Shown here: positions 36,268-44,437 of the stretch, in pieces
Layout: the number at the start of each line of letters is the position of its first letter
How positions within the stretch are numbered: position 1 is the stretch's first letter
Assembly: GCA_964569085.1 (NCBI GenBank)
Contig: CAZMTA010000002.1
Coordinates: forward strand, 124,001-188,000
Source of the DNA: JAJCZZ01 sp964569085
GTDB taxonomy: Bacteria; Gemmatimonadota; Gemmatimonadetes; Longimicrobiales; Gaopeijiaceae
Direction of reading: 5' to 3'
Length of the DNA stretch: 64,000 bases
Notes under the pieces: generated by a model
Database searches by the model: none
Told to the model about the DNA's origin: nothing
Seen by the model: the letters and a program-made list of their open reading frames with translations, nothing else
Made by a program: the position numbers and the translations under genes

Positions 36268-38646
36268 TTGAGCCCAGACGAGTCCGAGCTCGACCGTCCC
36301 TCCCGGCCGCGCCTCTCCAGGTGGCTCGAGGAGCTCCGCCGCCGGCGCGTGTACCGGGCGGTGGCCAGCTACGCCGTGGCGGCCTTCGTGGTCATGCAGG
36401 TGGTGAACGAATTCGCCCCGGCGCTGCGCCTGCCCGCCTGGGTGCAGACCGTGGTGGCACTCGCTCTCCTCGCGGGCTTCCCCGTGGCCGTGGGCCTGGC
36501 CTGGGCGTTCGACTGGACGCCCCAGGGGGTGCGGCGCACCGACGACGGCCCCGGGCCGGACGCCGGCGCGGGCCCCGGCGTGGTGCCCCTGGGGGTGACC
36601 GCCGCCCTCACGCTGGTGCTGGCCGGGGTGGGCATCGGGGTCGCCCTCGACGCGCTCCGCCCCGGGGTCCTCTCCACGGCCCCGGAGGGAGGGCTCGATC
36701 CCGACGGGGTGGCCGTCCTCCCGTTCCGCACGTCGGGCGCTCCGGGTCTCGACTACCTCTCCGAGGGGATGGTGGACCTCCTGGCCGCCAAGTTCACCGG
36801 GGAGGGGGGGCTCGAGGCCGTGGAGCCCCGGACGGTGCTCACGCTCCTCCCCCGCGACTCCTCCCGGGAGGGGCTGGGCGTGGACGCCGCCCTCTCCGTG
36901 GCGCGGTCGGCGGGCGCGGGGCAGGCGGTCCTGGGGAGCGTCGTCGCCACCGGGGGGAACCGGATCACCCTGTCCGCCCGTCTCCTGGACGCCGCCGAGG
37001 GCGGGGTGGCGGCACGCTCCGAGGTGGAGGGGGTCGCCGACTCGCTCCCCGCGCTGGTGGACCGGCTGGCCGCCGAGCTCCTGAGCCTCCGGGCCGGCGA
37101 GGCGTCGGAGAGCCTGGGCTCGCTCACCACCACCTCCCTACCGGCCCTGCGGGCCTACCTGGAGGCCCGGGCCGACTTCCGGGAGGGGCGGTTCGCCGAG
37201 GCCCAGGACGCCGCCGGCGAGGCGCTGGACGAGGACTCGACCTTCGTCCTGGCGGCCCTCACCCAGATCGAGGCCGCCGGCTTCACCAACGGGAGCTTCG
37301 GTCGCGGGCGGCGGGTGGCGCGTCGGGGCGCCTCGTCCCTGGCGCGGCGCGACCGGATCTACCTGGAGTCGCTCATCGGTCCCCGGGAGGCGGCCGGCGT
37401 CTCCTGGGCCTTCCACCGGGATCGGCTCCCGTTCCTCGAGCGGGCCGTCGAGGCCATGCCCGAGCGTCCCTCGGCCTGGTACCACCTGGGAGACGTCTAC
37501 TACCACTGGGGTCCCGGCATGGGGATCGAGGACTTCCGGGACCGGGCCCTGGAGTACCTGGGGCGCGCGCTGGAGCTCGACTCCCTCTTCGTGCCCGCCG
37601 GAACGCACGTCTCCGACCTCCTCCTGGCCCGGCGGGACACCGCGGCCGCGGTGGAGCTGATGGAGCGGATGCGGCGGGCCGACCCGGAGGCGGACTTCTC
37701 CACGGCGCTGGCCTGGCTCGCCGCCGCCCTCCGGGGCACGCCGGAGGAGCGCGCCGAGGCCCGGCGGGAGCTGGTGGAGGACGGTCCCGGCACCGCGCTG
37801 GCCATGCCCCTCATCCTCTCCCTCGATTTCGAGCTTCCGGTGGAGGACGCCGACGAGGTGGCGCGGGTGTACGCCCGCCGGACGGTGGCCCCGGGGCAGG
37901 CCGCCTTCCGCGACGCCGCCCTCTTCGCGTGGCACCTCTCCCGGGGCCGCCCCGAGGCGGCCGAGACGCACCGCCGGGAGCTGGCGCGGTCCGCCTCTCC
38001 CGAGCTGGCGGCTTCCCTGGCGCTCTGGGCGGTCCTCCACTGGGGCGGCGTCGAGGCTCCGGTCCGGGACGCCGTCGCGCTCCTGGAGGGGCGCCAGTCC
38101 GAGCGCTCCGCGGCCTCCCCGGGGTCCGGGCTCACCGGGGCCTGCGCCCTGGGGTACTGGCAGGTGCTGCGGGGCGACCGGGGTCGGGGCCTGGCGCTGG
38201 CGGATCTGCTCGCCACGCGGGCCGAGGCGGCGTCCGACGGAGGCGACGTCCAAGCCGCCCGGGACCGCCTCTGCTCGCTCCTGATCCGGGCCCGGGCCGC
38301 CGCCGGCCCGGAGCGGCGGGCGCTCCTGGAGCGGGCCGACTCGCTGTCGCTCCGGGGCATCGCGTTCCCGTTCCTGGATCCCATGGACCGGATCCAGGCC
38401 CGCGTGCTGGCCGAGCTGTTCCGGGAGGAAGGGATGCCCGAGCGGGCGCTGGGCGCCACGCGCCGCGTCGTCAACGGCCTGCCCGCCTCGGCCCCGCTGG
38501 CCGACCTCCTCGGCCTCCGGGCCGAGCTGGCGGAGGAGCTGGGGCGGGACGAGGAGGCGAGCCGGATCGGGGCCCTGTACCGCAACCTCCGGCCCCGTGG
38601 GGCCGCCCCGGAGCCGGCCACCCCGGAGGACGGCCCGGCGGGCTGA
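36268..38646 (+). CDS. Membrane protein with TolB-like and TPR-type domains
   Basis: 792 residues from a TTG at 36268. The N-terminus has the conserved ELRRRRVYRAVASYAV segment leading into two membrane helices (~30-50 and ~58-82), with a third near ~105-125. Residues ~140-280 form a TolB/FlgO-like beta domain (VAVLPFRTSG, GQAVLGSVVATGG). The remainder (~290-790) is helical and repeat-like, with TPR features such as ALRAYLEARADFREGRF and AWYHLGDVYYHWG. The same N-terminal and TolB modules are usually found in adenylate-cyclase or kinase-linked proteins; here no enzyme domain is present. It is probably a scaffold or sensor. Confidence 0.8.
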   Translation: MSPDESELDRPSRPRLSRWLEELRRRRVYRAVASYAVAAFVVMQVVNEFAPALRLPAWVQTVVALALLAGFPVAVGLAWAFDWTPQGVRRTDDGPGPDAGAGPGVVPLGVTAALTLVLAGVGIGVALDALRPGVLSTAPEGGLDPDGVAVLPFRTSGAPGLDYLSEGMVDLLAAKFTGEGGLEAVEPRTVLTLLPRDSSREGLGVDAALSVARSAGAGQAVLGSVVATGGNRITLSARLLDAAEGGVAARSEVEGVADSLPALVDRLAAELLSLRAGEASESLGSLTTTSLPALRAYLEARADFREGRFAEAQDAAGEALDEDSTFVLAALTQIEAAGFTNGSFGRGRRVARRGASSLARRDRIYLESLIGPREAAGVSWAFHRDRLPFLERAVEAMPERPSAWYHLGDVYYHWGPGMGIEDFRDRALEYLGRALELDSLFVPAGTHVSDLLLARRDTAAAVELMERMRRADPEADFSTALAWLAAALRGTPEERAEARRELVEDGPGTALAMPLILSLDFELPVEDADEVARVYARRTVAPGQAAFRDAALFAWHLSRGRPEAAETHRRELARSASPELAASLALWAVLHWGGVEAPVRDAVALLEGRQSERSAASPGSGLTGACALGYWQVLRGDRGRGLALADLLATRAEAASDGGDVQAARDRLCSLLIRARAAAGPERRALLERADSLSLRGIAFPFLDPMDRIQARVLAELFREEGMPERALGATRRVVNGLPASAPLADLLGLRAELAEELGRDEEASRIGALYRNLRPRGAAPEPATPEDGPAG

Positions 38647-38660
38647 GGGTGCCGCTCCCT

Positions 38661-38688
38661 CAGTCGGCGCGCAGAGCCGGCCCGACTG
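38661..38688. terminator. 7-bp stem between convergent genes
   Basis: CAGTCGG (38661-38667) and CCGACTG (38682-38688) pair perfectly with a 14-base loop, between the stops at 38646 (plus) and 38698 (minus). Position supports a bidirectional terminator; stability is modest. Confidence 0.35.
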
Positions 38689-38697
38689 CGGGTCGCG

Positions 38698-40263
38698 TCA
38701 CCCGGACGACCCCGCCCCCCGCTCGCACACCTCGTCCCACCCCCGCTCGCACGCCATGTCGTACAGGTCGGCCAGGCTCGCGGCTTCCACCGGGCCCTTG
38801 CTGCCCCGGAGGACGATGGGGAGCTCCTGATCGGGGACGGGGCCGGCGCGGAAGCCGGGTTCGCCCGCCAGGAGGCGCTGCCCGTTCTCGCACCCCGGCT
38901 CGTAGCCCAGCTCGCAGGCGCGGCCGAACTCGGTCAGGGCGCCCTGGGCGCTCCCGTCCCGGCGGGCCCGGAAGATCCCGAACTCGTTGCACGCCCACCC
39001 CGAGCCCCGGTCGCAGAAGTTCTGCTGCATGACCGCCAGGTAGTCGCAGGCGCGGCCGTTGCCCTCGACGCACGCCTCCTCCCAGAAGGGGAGGTACTGG
39101 CCCGGATGGTCGTCGCCCAGCCGGTCCGTGGCGTAGAAGACGGAGAAGACGCCGATCCAGAGCGCGGTGGTGATCAGGGCGCGCCGCTGCCCGGGCGGCG
39201 TGGCCAGCGGGTTCAGGACCTTCACCCGCTCCGCCACCCCGGTGGCCCAGGCGTCGAGCCGGGGCGCCAGGAGGTTCAGGATCGGGACCGGGAGGAGCTT
39301 GTCGTAGAAGGTTGGGGCGCCCACGGCCTCCAGGAGCGGCACCGAGGCCAGCACGCCGGCGGCGTACAGCACGCCCCACAGGATCCGGCCCGCGTCGGAG
39401 CGCGGGGAGGTGGCCGGGTCGGTGAAGAGGAGATGCATCCCCAGGAAGACGGCGATGGGGACGTAGGCGTCGTAGAAGAAGTAGGCCCCGGTCATGGCCA
39501 GGTACACGTCGCCGAACAGCACCATGGCCACCACCGCCGACATGGTCATCGTCGCCACCCCGAAGAGCGCCTGCCCGGGGATGGACGCCACGAAGATGGC
39601 GATGAAGATGTGGGGCGGGATGTACTGCGTGTTGGCGATGGCCACGCCCTGGGTGATGTCCGTGGAGGACGTCAGGATCAGGCCCAGGGACGCCACGGCC
39701 AGGGCGAAGGCCGACGGGTTGAAGACGTGGGTGTCCCGCCCCTTCCACTCCCGGCGGATGAACTCCTTCCCGAAGAAGACCAGGGCCACCATGGCGAACT
39801 GCCAGTAGAACCAGGGGACCTCGAACCAGAGGAAGAGGTTGATGCTGAAGACCACGGGCACGGGCCCCAGCCCCAGCCGGTAGTTGCGGTAGCGCGTCCA
39901 GCTCAGGAGCGCGTCCACCGCGAAGGCCACGAAGAGCTGGGCCAGGATCAGGGGCGCGTAGTCGTAGACCGGGCGCACCCACCATCCCCAGTAGAGGAGC
40001 ACGGCGCCCTGGGCCAGCATCTGGATCCAGTGGGGGCGGCGCAGGAAGGGCTGCACCGTGAGGGGGCGCCCGTCCTTCCGGCGCCGGAGCCACAGCCAGG
40101 CCGTCCACGCCGCGATGACGGCGATGGTGCCCAGGAAGGTGGGCCCCAGGACCGGGTGGGCCCGCACCGACGGGAGGAGGAAGAAGGCCCCCAGCCCCGC
40201 CGCGTGCACGAGGGGGATGAGGAGGGGGTGGCGCCACCCCAGGGCTTCGGGCTGCGAGGTCAT
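38698..40263 (-). CDS. RnfD-like membrane protein fused to cysteine-paired Sel1-type repeats
   Basis: 521 residues from ATG 40263. Residues ~10-320 hold about nine to ten membrane helices with an NQR2/RnfD/RnfE-like stretch (HVFNPSAFALAVASL). That branch includes UnbU-like proteins and Rnf electron-transport subunits. I see no clear covalent-flavin motif. After another hydrophobic segment (~365-382) the C-terminal ~130 residues contain four Cys-x7-Cys pairs (Cys398/406, 417/425, 450/458, 505/513) in G-rich helical units. That is the spacing of disulfide-bridged Sel1-like (Hcp-type) repeats. The repeats would need an oxidising, extracytoplasmic location. Function unknown; the fusion is the notable point. 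Confidence 0.75.
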   Translation of the reverse strand: MTSQPEALGWRHPLLIPLVHAAGLGAFFLLPSVRAHPVLGPTFLGTIAVIAAWTAWLWLRRRKDGRPLTVQPFLRRPHWIQMLAQGAVLLYWGWWVRPVYDYAPLILAQLFVAFAVDALLSWTRYRNYRLGLGPVPVVFSINLFLWFEVPWFYWQFAMVALVFFGKEFIRREWKGRDTHVFNPSAFALAVASLGLILTSSTDITQGVAIANTQYIPPHIFIAIFVASIPGQALFGVATMTMSAVVAMVLFGDVYLAMTGAYFFYDAYVPIAVFLGMHLLFTDPATSPRSDAGRILWGVLYAAGVLASVPLLEAVGAPTFYDKLLPVPILNLLAPRLDAWATGVAERVKVLNPLATPPGQRRALITTALWIGVFSVFYATDRLGDDHPGQYLPFWEEACVEGNGRACDYLAVMQQNFCDRGSGWACNEFGIFRARRDGSAQGALTEFGRACELGYEPGCENGQRLLAGEPGFRAGPVPDQELPIVLRGSKGPVEAASLADLYDMACERGWDEVCERGAGSSG

Positions 40264-40400
40264 GCGGCTCCGGGCGCGCGTGGCTCTGTGGCGGGGCAGG
40301 CCTCGCGCCGGCCCCGGGACAGGAGGCACGGTGGCGAGGATGGGCCGCCGGGACAAGTTTCCCTGGAGCTTTCCGACCCCGCCCGAGACCTGGACCCGAC

Positions 40401-42062
40401 ATGGACCGCCGCTCCTTCACCCGCACCGCCACCCTCGCCGCCACCGGCTCCCTGGTGGCCCCGGGCCTCCTGGGCGCGCGGGTCCGCTCCGACCTGGTCC
40501 TCCGGGGCGCCACGGTCTTCGACGGCACCGGCGCCCCGGGACGGGAGGTGGACGTGGCCGTCACCGGAGACCGGATCACGGCGGTGGGACCCGACCTCCC
40601 GGCCGGCACCGAGGAGCTGGATCTGCGGGGGCTGGCGCTGGCGCCGGGCTTCGTCGACATCCACTCCCACGCCGACCTCTCGTTGCTGGTGAACCGCCGG
40701 GCCGAGAGCCGGATCCGCCAGGGCGTCACCACCGAGGTGGTGGGACAGGACGGCGGGGCGGTGGGCCCCTGGAGCGACGAGGAGCTGGAGGCGGTGCGGG
40801 CCCGCTGGGCGGAGCGGGGCGTCGAGATCGACTTCCGGGATCCGTTGGGCTTCCTGGACCGCATCGACCGGGAGCGCCCGGCGGTGAGCGTGGCCACCAT
40901 GGTGGGCAACGGCGCGCTGCGGAGCTTCGTCGTGGGCGGCGAGGACCGCCCCGCCACCCCTGAGGAGATCGAGCGCCAGCGCGCGCTCCTCCGGCGCTAT
41001 CTCCGCGGGGGCGCCGTGGGGCTCACCTCGGGCCTGGAGTACACGCCCTCGGGCTTCGCGTCCACGCAGGAGCTGGCCGCCCTCGCCGGGGAGCTCCGGG
41101 GGACGGGCCTGCCCTACGCCTCCCACATGCGCAACGAGGACGACCGCCTCCTGGGCGCGGTGGAGGAGGCCGTCATGGTGGGCCGGCTGGCCGGGGTGCC
41201 CGTCCAGGTCTCGCACCTCAAGCAGCAGGGCTCCCGGAACTACTGGAAGGCCGACGCGGTGCTGGGGCTCCTGGACGACGCCCGGGAGGCCGGGGTTGAC
41301 GTCATGTTCGACGTCTATCCGTACACGGCCTACCAGACCGGGCTGTCCAACCTCTTCCCAACGGGGCTCCGCGCCGGGGGAACCCGGGCGTTCCTCGCCC
41401 GCCTCCGGGACCCGGCCGCCGCCGGCGGGCTGGAGCGGGCGGCCCGGGACAAGGTCGCCCTCCTGGGGGACTGGGACCGGGTCCAGATCTCCAGCGCCCG
41501 GGAGGAGTGGGCCCAGGGGCGCCTCATGGGCGAGCTGGCCCGGGAGCGGGGCGTCGACCCCTACGAGCTCACGGTCCGGCTCCTGGAGTCCAACGACGGC
41601 GGCGTGGGCATGATCGGCCACGGCATGAGCGAGGAGAACGTCGCGCGCCTCGTGGCGCACCCTCTGGGCATGGTCTGCTCCGACGGCGGGGCCTACGCCC
41701 CCTACGGCCCGCTGAGCTCGGGCTCGCCCCACCCCCGGGGGTACGGCGCCTTCCCCCGCCTCCTGGGGCGGTACGTCCGCGAGGAGGGCGCCCTCTCCCT
41801 GGCGGAGGCGGTGCGGAAGGTCACGTCGGCGCCGGCGGCGCGCGTGGGGCTGGGCGACCGGGGCCGGGTGGCCCCGGGGCTCCGGGCCGACCTGGTGGCC
41901 TTCGACCCGGCCACCGTGGAGGACCGGGCCACCTTCACCGACCCCCACCGCTACCCGGTGGGAATCCCGGTGGTGGTGGTGGGCGGGGCGGTCACCCTCC
42001 GGGACGGGGAGCACACCGGCTCGCTGGCCGGGCGCTCGGCCCGGGGCGGGACCGGGGGCTGA
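40401..42062 (+). CDS. Exported N-acyl-D-amino-acid deacylase (D-aminoacylase family)
   Basis: 553 residues. The N-terminus MDRRSFTRTATLAATG is a twin-arginine signal. It belongs to the amidohydrolase superfamily: PGFVDIHSHAD provides the HxH metal pair, VVGQDGG follows, and HMRNED, VSHLKQQG and GHGMSEENV supply further ligands of the D-aminoacylase type. The late segment ADLVAFDPATVEDRATF is characteristic of the family. It removes acyl groups from D-amino acids, for example from degraded peptidoglycan or D-peptides. It converges with a cupin gene 18 bp away. Confidence 0.94.
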   Translation: MDRRSFTRTATLAATGSLVAPGLLGARVRSDLVLRGATVFDGTGAPGREVDVAVTGDRITAVGPDLPAGTEELDLRGLALAPGFVDIHSHADLSLLVNRRAESRIRQGVTTEVVGQDGGAVGPWSDEELEAVRARWAERGVEIDFRDPLGFLDRIDRERPAVSVATMVGNGALRSFVVGGEDRPATPEEIERQRALLRRYLRGGAVGLTSGLEYTPSGFASTQELAALAGELRGTGLPYASHMRNEDDRLLGAVEEAVMVGRLAGVPVQVSHLKQQGSRNYWKADAVLGLLDDAREAGVDVMFDVYPYTAYQTGLSNLFPTGLRAGGTRAFLARLRDPAAAGGLERAARDKVALLGDWDRVQISSAREEWAQGRLMGELARERGVDPYELTVRLLESNDGGVGMIGHGMSEENVARLVAHPLGMVCSDGGAYAPYGPLSSGSPHPRGYGAFPRLLGRYVREEGALSLAEAVRKVTSAPAARVGLGDRGRVAPGLRADLVAFDPATVEDRATFTDPHRYPVGIPVVVVGGAVTLRDGEHTGSLAGRSARGGTGG

Positions 42063-42089
42063 ACCGGACCTCGCCCCCCGTCAGCCCCC
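42054..42089. terminator. 9-bp stem containing both convergent stop codons
   Basis: GGGGGCTGA (42054-42062) pairs perfectly with TCAGCCCCC (42081-42089) around an 18-base loop. The left arm ends in the TGA of the deacylase gene and the right arm begins with the complement of the cupin gene's TGA. The symmetry suggests a shared bidirectional terminator. Confidence 0.45.
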
Positions 42090-42542
42090 TTCGGGGCGGT
42101 CGAAGCGGGCCAGCTCGCCGCCGGGGGCCCAGATGACCAGCGTCCGCACCGGCTCCTCGGAGAGCACCCGGTGCGCCACCTCGTCCCCGGGGCGGACGAT
42201 CCCGACCATCCCGGGCTGGAGCGTGCGGGCGGTGCCGTTCACCTCGTGCTCCATCACCCCGGCGAGGACGTAGAAGATCTCCACCCGGCCGTGGCGGTGC
42301 TGCCCGCCGGCCTCGGGGCCGCCGGGCGGGAAGGTCATCTCCACCATCTCCAGCTCCCCTCCGCCCAGCGCCGCCTCGTCCACCAGGACCCGGACGGCGA
42401 TGGCGCCGATGGAGAACCCCCGGAGCCCCTCGTCGGGCACGAAGGTGCGGTAGTCCTCCTGGGCCCCGGCGGAGGCTGGAAGGGCGAGGAGCGCCGCGGC
42501 CAGAAGCGCGGCGAGGGGGATGCGGGGGGCGGGGATCGTCAT
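42081..42542 (-). CDS. Secreted cupin-domain protein
   Basis: 153 residues with a signal peptide (hydrophobic ~8-25, ending Ala-Gly-Ala-Gln). The cupin motif 1 is HRHGRVEIFYVLAG and motif 2 IVRPGDEVAHRVL. Exported single-domain cupins of this type often bind a metal and a small ligand. Its ATG overlaps the stop of the upstream ABM-type gene (ATGA), indicating a two-gene operon. Confidence 0.85.
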   Translation of the reverse strand: MTIPAPRIPLAALLAAALLALPASAGAQEDYRTFVPDEGLRGFSIGAIAVRVLVDEAALGGGELEMVEMTFPPGGPEAGGQHRHGRVEIFYVLAGVMEHEVNGTARTLQPGMVGIVRPGDEVAHRVLSEEPVRTLVIWAPGGELARFDRPEGG

Positions 42543-42865
42543 GCCGTCTCCTCCGGGGAAAGGACCGTGTCGTAGTGGGCGGAGCGCTCGTCGAACCGTT
42601 TCAGCACGGCCCGTGCCGCCGGAGGGACCACGGCGCCCCGGGCGCCGTCGTGGGAGAAGGCCCGCACCGCCTCCATGGAGTCGAACCAGGTGATCGTGAC
42701 GAACTCCACCTCCTCCCCGGACTCGTCGGGTCGGCGCCGGAGGAGGTGGGCGCCGAGGCAGCCGTCCCGCTCGGCGATGCCCGGGAGGATCTCCTCCCGG
42801 AGGAGGCGCTCGTACGCGTCGGCGTTCCCGGGGGTGGTCCAGCCATGCCAGATGCGGGCGATCAT
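42539..42865 (-). CDS. Antibiotic-biosynthesis-monooxygenase-fold protein
   Basis: 108 residues, small ferredoxin-like dimeric alpha/beta barrel. Seen in MIARIWHGWT at the N-terminus, YERLLREEILPGIAERDGC and EFVTITWFDSMEAVRAF. Such proteins act as cofactor-free oxygenases, heme oxygenases or stress proteins; none can be singled out. It is coupled to the secreted cupin gene by an ATGA overlap. Confidence 0.85.
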   Translation of the reverse strand: MIARIWHGWTTPGNADAYERLLREEILPGIAERDGCLGAHLLRRRPDESGEEVEFVTITWFDSMEAVRAFSHDGARGAVVPPAARAVLKRFDERSAHYDTVLSPEETA

Positions 42866-42948
42866 GCTCGGGGTCCTCTCGGGTGGGGCGGGATCGGGTC
42901 GGGGTCGGGATACCTACGGCCTGAGGGCCCGGGGCTGTCGGGTCCGCC

Positions 42949-43932
42949 TCACCCCACCCGGACCGCCGGCTCCAGGAGCTCCAGGGAGGCCGCGTCGGCG
43001 TCGAGTCGGGCCCGTGCCCCCACCGGGAGCGTGCAGTTGTGCTCCACGTGGCCGAAGGGGAGGTCCACCACCGCCGGGACGCCCAGCGCTTCGGCGTACT
43101 CCCGCAGGACCTCCTCCACGGGGTGCTCGTCGTCCTCCCCCGGGGTGAAGCGCCCCAGCGCCAGCCCGCGCACCCCCTCCAGGGCGCCGGAGCGCCGGAG
43201 CTGGAGGAGCATCCGGTCCACCCGGTAGGCGGCCTCGCCCACCTCCTCCAGGAAGAGCACCCGTCCGGCCGCTCGCAGGGCGTCCCGGGTCCCGCACAGC
43301 GAGGCGAGCATGGCCAGGTTCCCTCCCACGAGAGGTCCCTCCGCCCGACCCCCCACCAGCGTCCGCGGCTCCGGGTCCTCCGGGCGGGTCGGAAGGAGGC
43401 CCGGGGGCTCGGCCCGGAAGAGCACCCGGCGCAGGTGGTCCTCCGTGGCCGGAGGGAAGTCGGCCCCGGGATGGGGCCCGTGGAAGGACACGACGCCCAG
43501 CCCGGCGTGGCGGACGTGGAGGGTCGTGTTGTCGCTGAAGCCCACGAAGGGGATGGGGTCCCGCTCCTGCCGGGCGAGGTCGAGGCGGTCCAGGATCCGC
43601 TGGGTTCCGTACCCGCCGCGGAGCGCCCACACCGCGTCCACGGCGGGGTCGTCGAAGGCGTCCTGGAGGTCCCTCAGGCGGTCCGCGTCGGAGCCGGCGA
43701 GGTAGCGGTGGCGCCCCGAGGCGGCGGGGTAGAGGACCGGCTCGAGGCCCAGCGCGCGGCAGCGGTCCACCGAGGCGTCGACCCGGTCCGGTCGCATGGG
43801 GCCGGCCGGGGCCACCAGCGCCACGCGTGCCCCGGGTGCCAGGGCGCGGGGTCGGGCGAAGCCGGAACGTTCCAGGGGGGCCTCCGGGCCGGGGGGCGGG
43901 CCGAGCGGGCTCGTCCCGACCGGCCCTCGCAT
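42949..43932 (-). CDS. LD-carboxypeptidase (peptidase family S66)
   Basis: 327 residues from ATG 43932; a TTG at 43959 could add nine residues. The S66 serine is Ser133 in FVGFSDNTTLH. The preceding ALRGGYGTQRILDRLD and the later VGGNLAMLASLCGT, FLEEVGEAAYRVDRML and FGHVEHNCTLPVG supply the Glu-His part of the triad. These enzymes remove the terminal D-Ala from L,D-peptide bonds of murein tetrapeptides during cell-wall recycling. No signal peptide, so it acts in the cytoplasm. Mpl and GGT, other wall or peptide recycling enzymes, lie within 4 kb. Confidence 0.94.
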   Translation of the reverse strand: MRGPVGTSPLGPPPGPEAPLERSGFARPRALAPGARVALVAPAGPMRPDRVDASVDRCRALGLEPVLYPAASGRHRYLAGSDADRLRDLQDAFDDPAVDAVWALRGGYGTQRILDRLDLARQERDPIPFVGFSDNTTLHVRHAGLGVVSFHGPHPGADFPPATEDHLRRVLFRAEPPGLLPTRPEDPEPRTLVGGRAEGPLVGGNLAMLASLCGTRDALRAAGRVLFLEEVGEAAYRVDRMLLQLRRSGALEGVRGLALGRFTPGEDDEHPVEEVLREYAEALGVPAVVDLPFGHVEHNCTLPVGARARLDADAASLELLEPAVRVG

Positions 43933-43999
43933 GATCGGCACGGGGCCCGGCGCCCGCAACGCGCGGAAGGCTCCGGCCGCCCCCCGGTGGCCTCCGGGC

Positions 44000-44242
44000 T
44001 CAGGTCTCCTCCTCGCCGATCTGCTCGGAGGAGGTGGTGAGCCAGGTGCGGCTCGCGGACTTCACCAGGTAGACCGGCTTCTCGTTGCGGAGCATGTCGC
44101 CGATGTAGACGGCGTCCTCCTTGGGCGGGAACCAGTTGTGGTTGCGCCACGAGCCGTCCTCCTGGTAGTGGACGATGATCCAGGGGCGGTCCGCGCTCAG
44201 GTCGTAGCGCAGGACGTAGTTCTCCACCTTGTGGACGGGCAT
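44000..44242 (-). CDS. Small hypothetical protein
   Basis: 80 residues from ATG 44242, upstream of and co-directional with the S66 gene, 67 bp between. Rich in aromatic residues (YVLRYD, PWIIVHYQEDG, WRNHNWFPP), with a Lys/Glu middle and an acidic C-terminus. It looks like a small beta-rich soluble domain. No family recognised. Kept as real because codon third positions are strongly G/C-biased and amino-acid use is protein-like, unlike nearby antisense frames. Confidence 0.6.
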   Translation of the reverse strand: MPVHKVENYVLRYDLSADRPWIIVHYQEDGSWRNHNWFPPKEDAVYIGDMLRNEKPVYLVKSASRTWLTTSSEQIGEEET

Positions 44243-44437
44243 GGGCGTCTCCGGGGCTCGGGGCGGCGGGTCGACGCGGGCCGGATCCGCCGGCCCGCGA
44301 GCCCGAAGCTGGCCACGACCCGGCTCGAGCCCGTCCGGGGAGCGTCCCGGCGCCGTCCCGACCCGGGGCTTTCCCGTCGGCCCGGCAGGAGCCAACGTGG
44401 GCCCGTCCGCCGCCTCGCCCCTCCGTCCGACCGCCCC

